Positions 59,793-64,000 of a stretch of DNA of 64,000 nucleotides are shown here, one piece after another (within the stretch, counting starts at the first letter, position 1; each line of letters begins with the position of its first letter). The notes beneath the pieces were generated by a model. The model made no database searches. It was not told the DNA's origin and saw only the letters and a list, made by a program, of their open reading frames with translations. Made by a program: the position numbers and the translations under genes. Source of the DNA: Oscillatoriales cyanobacterium (GTDB taxonomy: Bacteria; Cyanobacteriota; Cyanobacteriia; Cyanobacteriales; Microcoleaceae); assembly GCA_004292955.1 (NCBI GenBank), contig RDXX01000037.1, positions 62,001 through 126,000 on the forward strand, in the 5' to 3' direction.

Positions 59793-61067
59793 CTACGCAG
59801 CTTTTATCTTCTGTTTGAGCTCATCTGTCATGGCTAGCAGTTCAGATTGCCCGATCGCACTTTGTTCGCCACTCGCCAACCACTTCAATTGTACAGTCTC
59901 GCTTTCAGCTTCCGCATCCCCCAAAACCAAACACGCAACTGCACCACTTCTGTCAGCTCTTTTGAACTGTTTCCCGAAAGCACTGCCGCTCAAATCTATC
60001 TCTACACTAAAGCCCGCACTCCGCAATTTTTGAGCCAACAATACCGATTGCTGTTCGGCTTTATCGCCCCGGGATACCAAATAGAAATCCAACTGCGGAA
60101 CGGGCAGAGGTTGCAATTTTTGCAGCAGGATAATCAACCGCTCAACACCCATAGCCCAACCGACTGCTGCCGTATCCGGGCCGCCCAATTCCTTGACTAA
60201 ACCGTCGTAGCGGCCGCCTCCACAAACAGTTGCTTGCGCTCCCAAATCCTCGGAGATAATTTCAAAAGCGGTGTAGGTATAGTAATCTAAACCGCGCACC
60301 AATCTCGGATTTAACTGATAGCTAATTCCTAAACTTGTGAGCATTTGCTGCACTTGCTCAAAGTGATCTCGCGATTCCTCACCCAAATATTCCAAAATGC
60401 TCGGCGCACCAGCAACAATTTCTTGAGTGCGCTGATTTTTGCTGTCCAAAATCCGCAGCGGATTGCGAGTCAAGCGATCTTGGGAATCCGCATCTAATTC
60501 GTCTTTGTACGGTGTAAAATAATCAATCAACGCTTGCCGATAATTTTGTCTGTCTTGCTTATTTCCGACAGAATTGATATCGAGGCGCAAATTTTTTAAG
60601 CCGATCGCTTGCAGGATATCACAGGCGATCGCAATTACCTCGACATCTGCACGGGGATCTGCACTCCCCAATACTTCCACGCCAATTTGAGTGAACTGTC
60701 GCTGTCTGCCTGCTTGGGTGCGTTCGTAGCGAAACATCGGCCCAGTATACCACAGACGCTGCACGTCACCAGCCGCGTACAAACTGTTTTCAATAAAAGC
60801 TCGCACTACTCCGGCGGTGCCTTCTGGGCGCAAAGTAGTCGATCGATCGCCCTTATCTTTAAAAGTGTACATTTCTTTGCCCACAACATCGGTAGCTTCG
60901 CCGATGCCGCGTTCAAATAAAGATGTTTGTTCAAAAATTGGCGTCCGAATTTCTCGATAAGCCGCTTTTTTTAAGATATTTCTAGCGACTTCTTCTATAT
61001 TTTGCCAATATTGAATTTCAGCGGGCAAAATATCCCGCGTTCCCGGTAAAGTTTTAATTGCACTCAT
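59793..61067 (-). CDS. hisS: Histidyl-tRNA synthetase
   Basis: A 424-residue class II aminoacyl-tRNA synthetase. Motif 1 region: MSAIKTLPGTRDILPAEIQYW. Motif 2: the RYERTQAGRQRQFTQIGVEVLG region near residue 113. The His-specific signatures are LVRGLDYYTYTAFE and GGRYDGLVKELGG near 260-290. The C-terminal anticodon-binding domain follows (DFYLVSRGDKAEQQSVLLAQKLRSAGF...). Length and domains are complete. No operon partner. Confidence 0.97.
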   Translation of the reverse strand: MSAIKTLPGTRDILPAEIQYWQNIEEVARNILKKAAYREIRTPIFEQTSLFERGIGEATDVVGKEMYTFKDKGDRSTTLRPEGTAGVVRAFIENSLYAAGDVQRLWYTGPMFRYERTQAGRQRQFTQIGVEVLGSADPRADVEVIAIACDILQAIGLKNLRLDINSVGNKQDRQNYRQALIDYFTPYKDELDADSQDRLTRNPLRILDSKNQRTQEIVAGAPSILEYLGEESRDHFEQVQQMLTSLGISYQLNPRLVRGLDYYTYTAFEIISEDLGAQATVCGGGRYDGLVKELGGPDTAAVGWAMGVERLIILLQKLQPLPVPQLDFYLVSRGDKAEQQSVLLAQKLRSAGFSVEIDLSGSAFGKQFKRADRSGAVACLVLGDAEAESETVQLKWLASGEQSAIGQSELLAMTDELKQKIKAA

Positions 61068-61076
61068 TTTTTTAGT

Positions 61077-61250
61077 CAGTTGTCAGTTGGCAGTTGTCAG
61101 TTGTTGGTTGTTGGTTGTTATTTGTTATTTGTTACTCGTCATTTTTGAGCTGGTGATTTTTATTTGTGACTTCGTATTAATTGCTATTTGGCTCGAATGA
61201 CAAACAACCAATAACAAATAACCAATAACAAATAACTAATAACTAATAAC
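61077..61250. repeat. Low-complexity block upstream of hisS
   Basis: TCAGTTG-type heptamers, then TTGGTTGTTATTTG runs and a mirrored AACAACCAATAACAAATAACC stretch. No gene is seen; the block includes the hisS promoter region. Confidence 0.7.
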
Positions 61251-61252
61251 TA

Positions 61253-61534
61253 CTAACTTAATAATTCCCAAGCTCCGTAGCGATCGCCATAATAAGCCAA
61301 AATGCGATCGACCCGCTCGCGGCAGGCCAAATCGAACCCATCAGGATACTGTATCCACAAACCCCCAACTTGGCTGTCGCTGTAATCAAACCGCTGCGAC
61401 TGCTGCGGAATCAAACCGGTTTCCACCCCTTCAACTTGACGCAAATGGGCTGCCACTTCGCGATACACCGCCAGCGGCAATCCCGGGCATTGAATTTGAT
61501 AGCGGAGTTGTTTTTCTTGTGCCGTTTGCATCAT
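61253..61534 (-). CDS. Conserved hypothetical protein, about 93 residues
   Basis: Starting at MMQTAQEKQLRYQIQCPGLPLAVYREVAAHLRQVEGVETGLIPQ; the track's first six residues are uncertain. It ends LAYYGDRYGAWELLS. The mix suggests a small alpha/beta fold. I recognise it only as a conserved cyanobacterial type with no named function. It lies 30 bp downstream of the PedR-like gene on the same strand, so the two may form one operon. Confidence 0.65.
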   Translation of the reverse strand: MMQTAQEKQLRYQIQCPGLPLAVYREVAAHLRQVEGVETGLIPQQSQRFDYSDSQVGGLWIQYPDGFDLACRERVDRILAYYGDRYGAWELLS

Positions 61535-61565
61535 TTCTTTGCCTGTCCCCAACCATAACCCCTAT

Positions 61566-61841
61566 TTAAGATACTTCTTTATCGATCGGCCCCGGTAGAG
61601 GGCAGCAGTTAATATTCTCCATACATACCTTCCCCCACTGCAAAGCCCAGCGCACCAGCGAAACTCGATTGTCAGCGGGCGTCTTGTTCAAGATATTGCT
61701 AATGTGGTTGTCAACAGTACGCTTGCTAATCTCTAACTTCTCAGCAATTTTCTCATTGGTCAATCCCGCCGCTACTAACTCTACCACTTGCAATTCTCTG
61801 TCCGACAGGGTGACAGGGGTGCCAGAGACGCTCCCGTTCAT
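61566..61841 (-). CDS. pedR: Small LuxR-type regulator, PedR-like
   Basis: 91 residues: a stand-alone GerE/LuxR HTH (LSDRELQVVELVAAGLTNEKIAEKLEISKRTVDNHISNIL) with a short N-terminus and a tail containing adjacent cysteines (NINCCPLPGPIDKEVS). Synechocystis PedR (Ssl0564) is a regulator of this size and type that senses photosynthetic electron flow through thioredoxin. The Cys pair would fit a redox switch. The name is an inference from size, domain and Cys; confidence in the LuxR domain is high. Confidence 0.75.
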   Translation of the reverse strand: MNGSVSGTPVTLSDRELQVVELVAAGLTNEKIAEKLEISKRTVDNHISNILNKTPADNRVSLVRWALQWGKVCMENINCCPLPGPIDKEVS

Positions 61842-62257
61842 AAATTTTTCCTATGTGTGCATATTTACCTATATACAATTCTAGAGGATGAGGGATCTAG
61901 TATGAAGAGAAAATTAAATTGGCCCGGGCACGGGATCACCAACTCGCTTGCAGAATCGCAGCAAGATGTGTAAACCCAGCCTTGCACGTGGGGTAGCGGA
62001 TGCTAGATTTACCTGCGCGCACTGGAAATCCGCGCCCAAAAAACCGCAGATGTTGGCACGTCAAACTACTGATACGCCCGCGCTGTACTTGTGCGTTGAG
62101 CGGGTAACTGCCACTATCAGTAAGTCTGATATTATAGGAGCAGCTATTACAAAATAGCTGGCAATTTTCCCTACTGGGAATCTAGGTAGAGATAATTATT
62201 GACCAGTCTGGTGCTAGTCTAAAATCTAAAATCTAAAATCTAAAATCTAAAATCAAT
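61842..62257. other. 415-bp intergenic region
   Basis: Divergent promoter region between pedR and the fructokinase gene. It has GC-rich stretches (CGCGCACTGGAAATCCGCG), but no RNA family could be recognised. 62219-62256 is five tandem AAAATCT heptamers directly before the fructokinase ATG. The ORF at 61948 is not convincing. Confidence 0.4.
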
Positions 62258-63238
62258 ATGACTTATCCTCGCGTTTTGTGTCTGGGTGAAATTTTATTTG
62301 ATTGTTTAGCAGACAAACCAGGAGTATCTCTAGAAGAGGTAGAATCTTGGACGGCATATGCTGGCGGTGCTCCTGCTAATGTTGCCTGTGCTTTAGCTAA
62401 ATTGGGGACGGCGGTGGGATTTATCGGTGCTGTAGGTGGGGATGAATTGGGGGAGTCTCTGGTGCAGGTATTGCAAGAATCAGGGGTTGATATCGCTGGA
62501 GTGCAACGCCATCCGAGTGCGCCGACGCGGCAAGTTTATGTCTTGCGGAATGAAGCGGGCGATCGATCTTTTGCCGGTTTTGGTAAAATGGATACTGCGG
62601 ATTTTGCCGACACCCGCTTCCAGGCTGCCCAAATACCCGAGGCGCTGTTTGAAAATGCGGAGTTTTTAGTGCTCGGCACTTTAGAATTAGCTTACCCTGA
62701 AAGTCGAGAGGCGATCGCCAGAGCGATCGAACTAGCAGAACGTTACGACGTTAAAATTATACTTGACATCAATTGGCGTCCGGTGTTTTGGCCAAATCCA
62801 GACGAAGCAAAAGCACCCATCATACAACTATTAAAAAAAGTAGATTTTCTTAAGTTATCTGACGACGAAGCCGAATGGTTGTTTGGAACTAGCGACGCTG
62901 GAGCTATTACCTACCGTCTCGATTCTGTAGAAGGCGTTTTGGTGACGGCGGGCGATAAAGGTTGCGGCTATTGTCTCTCGCAAAATGAAGGAAAAATCCC
63001 CGCTTTTGCAGTAGATGTTGAGGATACAACAGGTGCCGGCGACGGGTTTGTTGCTGGTTTTGTGCGGCAGTTGTGCAAGTATGGAATTAAGAATTTAGCA
63101 GATCCAGAAATTGCCCAAAACATTGTAACCTATGCCAGTGCCGTGGGTGCGATGACGGCGATGAAGCATGGGGCAATTGCAGCGCAACCAACTGCGGCTG
63201 AAGTAGAAGCTTTCTTGTATTTGTACAACAAAAATTAG
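62258..63238 (+). CDS. Fructokinase (PfkB family)
   Basis: A 326-residue ribokinase-family sugar kinase. LCLGEILFDCLAD starts the fold. AGGAPANVACALAKLG near residue 37 is PfkB signature 1. VEDTTGAGDGFVAGFVRQL near 255 is signature 2 with the catalytic Asp. Substrate-lid residues fit bacterial fructokinases that phosphorylate fructose released from sucrose, but ribokinase-like specificity cannot be excluded. It converges with gntK across a palindromic repeat. Confidence 0.88.
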   Translation: MTYPRVLCLGEILFDCLADKPGVSLEEVESWTAYAGGAPANVACALAKLGTAVGFIGAVGGDELGESLVQVLQESGVDIAGVQRHPSAPTRQVYVLRNEAGDRSFAGFGKMDTADFADTRFQAAQIPEALFENAEFLVLGTLELAYPESREAIARAIELAERYDVKIILDINWRPVFWPNPDEAKAPIIQLLKKVDFLKLSDDEAEWLFGTSDAGAITYRLDSVEGVLVTAGDKGCGYCLSQNEGKIPAFAVDVEDTTGAGDGFVAGFVRQLCKYGIKNLADPEIAQNIVTYASAVGAMTAMKHGAIAAQPTAAEVEAFLYLYNKN

Positions 63239-63254
63239 CACACCAAACCTCTAT

Positions 63255-63314
63255 AGGTTCGTAGTGAGGACTTTAGTCCTCCGAAAGAAGGACTAAAGTC
63301 CTCACTACGAACCT
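63255..63314. terminator. 60-bp palindrome between convergent genes
   Basis: AGGTTCGTAGTGAGGACTTT...AAAGTCCTCACTACGAACCT with an 8-nt loop, then TTTTA. It lies 16 bp after the fructokinase stop and 14 bp before the gntK stop, so it can terminate both. It is also a member of the repeat family at 59.70 kb. Confidence 0.7.
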
Positions 63315-63328
63315 GTTTTATTTTGAGA

Positions 63329-63817
63329 TTAACCGCACATCAAATAATTTATAATTTGGCGGACAATTACCTCTAACGGCTGCGAAGCATCTATAATAAT
63401 TGCATTTTCAGGTTCTTCGAGAGTAGCGAACTGACTTGACAGCAAGTCTGCTTTCATGTAGTGATTTTCGCGAGTTTTTAACCGGGCTGCGAATAGCTCA
63501 AAATCACCTTTGAGATAAACTATTTTCATTCGCTGCTTGTCTCGAAACAGCATTTCGCGGTAAGATGCTTTGAGGCCAGAACAAGCTAACACGACATTTT
63601 TATTTTCCAACAGCCACCTGTCTATTGTACCTTGCAAGTGCAACAGCCAAGGCAGGCGATCGGCATCTTCTAAAGGAATGCCCCGACTCATTTTCTCTAT
63701 GTTTCCTGGCGGGTGAAAATCGTCGGCATCGCTAAAATCCCAATTGAGAGATTCCGCTAGCAACTTGCCAACAGTAGTTTTACCCGAACCGGAGACTCCC
63801 ATCACCATAATAATCAT
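63329..63817 (-). CDS. gntK: Gluconokinase
   Basis: A 162-residue P-loop kinase of the GntK family, making 6-phosphogluconate from gluconate and ATP. Walker A MGVSGSGKTTVG near residue 7. FSDADDFHPPGNIEKMSRGIPLEDADRLPWL near 28-60 and the LACSGLKASYREML region are family signatures, and the C-terminal ADLLSSQFATLEEP is typical. The length is usual. Upstream (63818-64000) is only its promoter region with degenerate repeats. Confidence 0.95.
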   Translation of the reverse strand: MIIMVMGVSGSGKTTVGKLLAESLNWDFSDADDFHPPGNIEKMSRGIPLEDADRLPWLLHLQGTIDRWLLENKNVVLACSGLKASYREMLFRDKQRMKIVYLKGDFELFAARLKTRENHYMKADLLSSQFATLEEPENAIIIDASQPLEVIVRQIINYLMCG

Positions 63818-64000
63818 CGCGCCCCTTTACCGAATACTTAGGATTCGATCGAGTTGTGCGATCGACAAACCGAGTTTCTCAAGTTTTCCGATCGCTCCTG
63901 CACCAGAAAAACTTCAAGAAACCCAGTCTATTTCTAATTCTAGATCAAATTTCTTCCATAGTCGGTCTAATGAAATTATAAGCCAAAACACCGATAATTC

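Noticed and set aside
61900-62160. GC-rich intergenic segment as a riboswitch or 6S RNA
   Set aside because: No aptamer or 6S consensus could be recognised by eye; only a covariance search could support it.

Overview
The window looks like chromosomal DNA of a filamentous, non-heterocystous cyanobacterium of the Microcoleus/Oscillatoria type. I infer this from the photosynthesis genes (orange carotenoid protein, NdhH, ferredoxin-dependent glutamate synthase, GUN4, PAM68), the many GCGATCGC (HIP1-like) octamers, the (CAACTGT)n heptamer repeats and a very abundant GAAACCGGGTTTC palindromic repeat. Genus is an impression, not a search result.

Layout. 0-14 kb: HAD hydrolase, a pair of abutting degenerate tRNA-like sequences, queG, ocp plus a CTDH gene, an anti-sigma/SpoIIE-phosphatase pair, rsmH, ndhH, a divergent GGDEF-like/zinc-ribbon protein, a MidA/NDUFAF7-like methyltransferase, then a macro-domain/transglutaminase pair. 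14.8-23 kb: an accessory stretch with a nucleotidyltransferase, a mazEF locus and a parDE-like locus whose toxin genes are both frameshifted, a B12/radical-SAM protein, a xisH remnant with xisI, repeated DUF4926 pieces, an Asp/Glu racemase, and a RAYT transposase embedded in arrays of its probable REP repeats. 23-38 kb: gltS, a tnpB remnant hit by an IS701-like element that also beheaded a GST gene, sfsA, ald, a methyltransferase, an XPB-like helicase with its Bax1-like (DUF790) nuclease, and small hypothetical genes. 38-48 kb: gun4, an 881-residue AAA-like protein, a DUF433/DUF5615 toxin-antitoxin pair, ruvA, rpsO-pam68 and a nonsense-interrupted IS1341-type tnpB.

49-54 kb holds an N-terminally truncated cas1, cas2, a leader and a CRISPR array that I count as 38 full repeats plus one truncated repeat (38 spacers). 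A REP element cuts off its distal end. No interference genes are present. 54-64 kb: aroF, then a three-gene operon (m5C methyltransferase, ATPase with a restriction-type DNA-binding N-terminus, HNH nuclease), Uma2, hisS, a PedR-like regulator, fructokinase and gluconokinase.

The strongest candidate for an undescribed system is 55.3-58.9 kb: a Septu-like ATPase/HNH pair joined to a 5-methylcytosine methyltransferase, with a perfect 30-bp palindrome overlapping its probable promoter. Other signals worth following are the tRNA-like pair, the RAYT/REP family, the XPB-Bax1 pair and the MidA-NdhH neighbourhood. All assignments come from reading the sequence; no database search was run.
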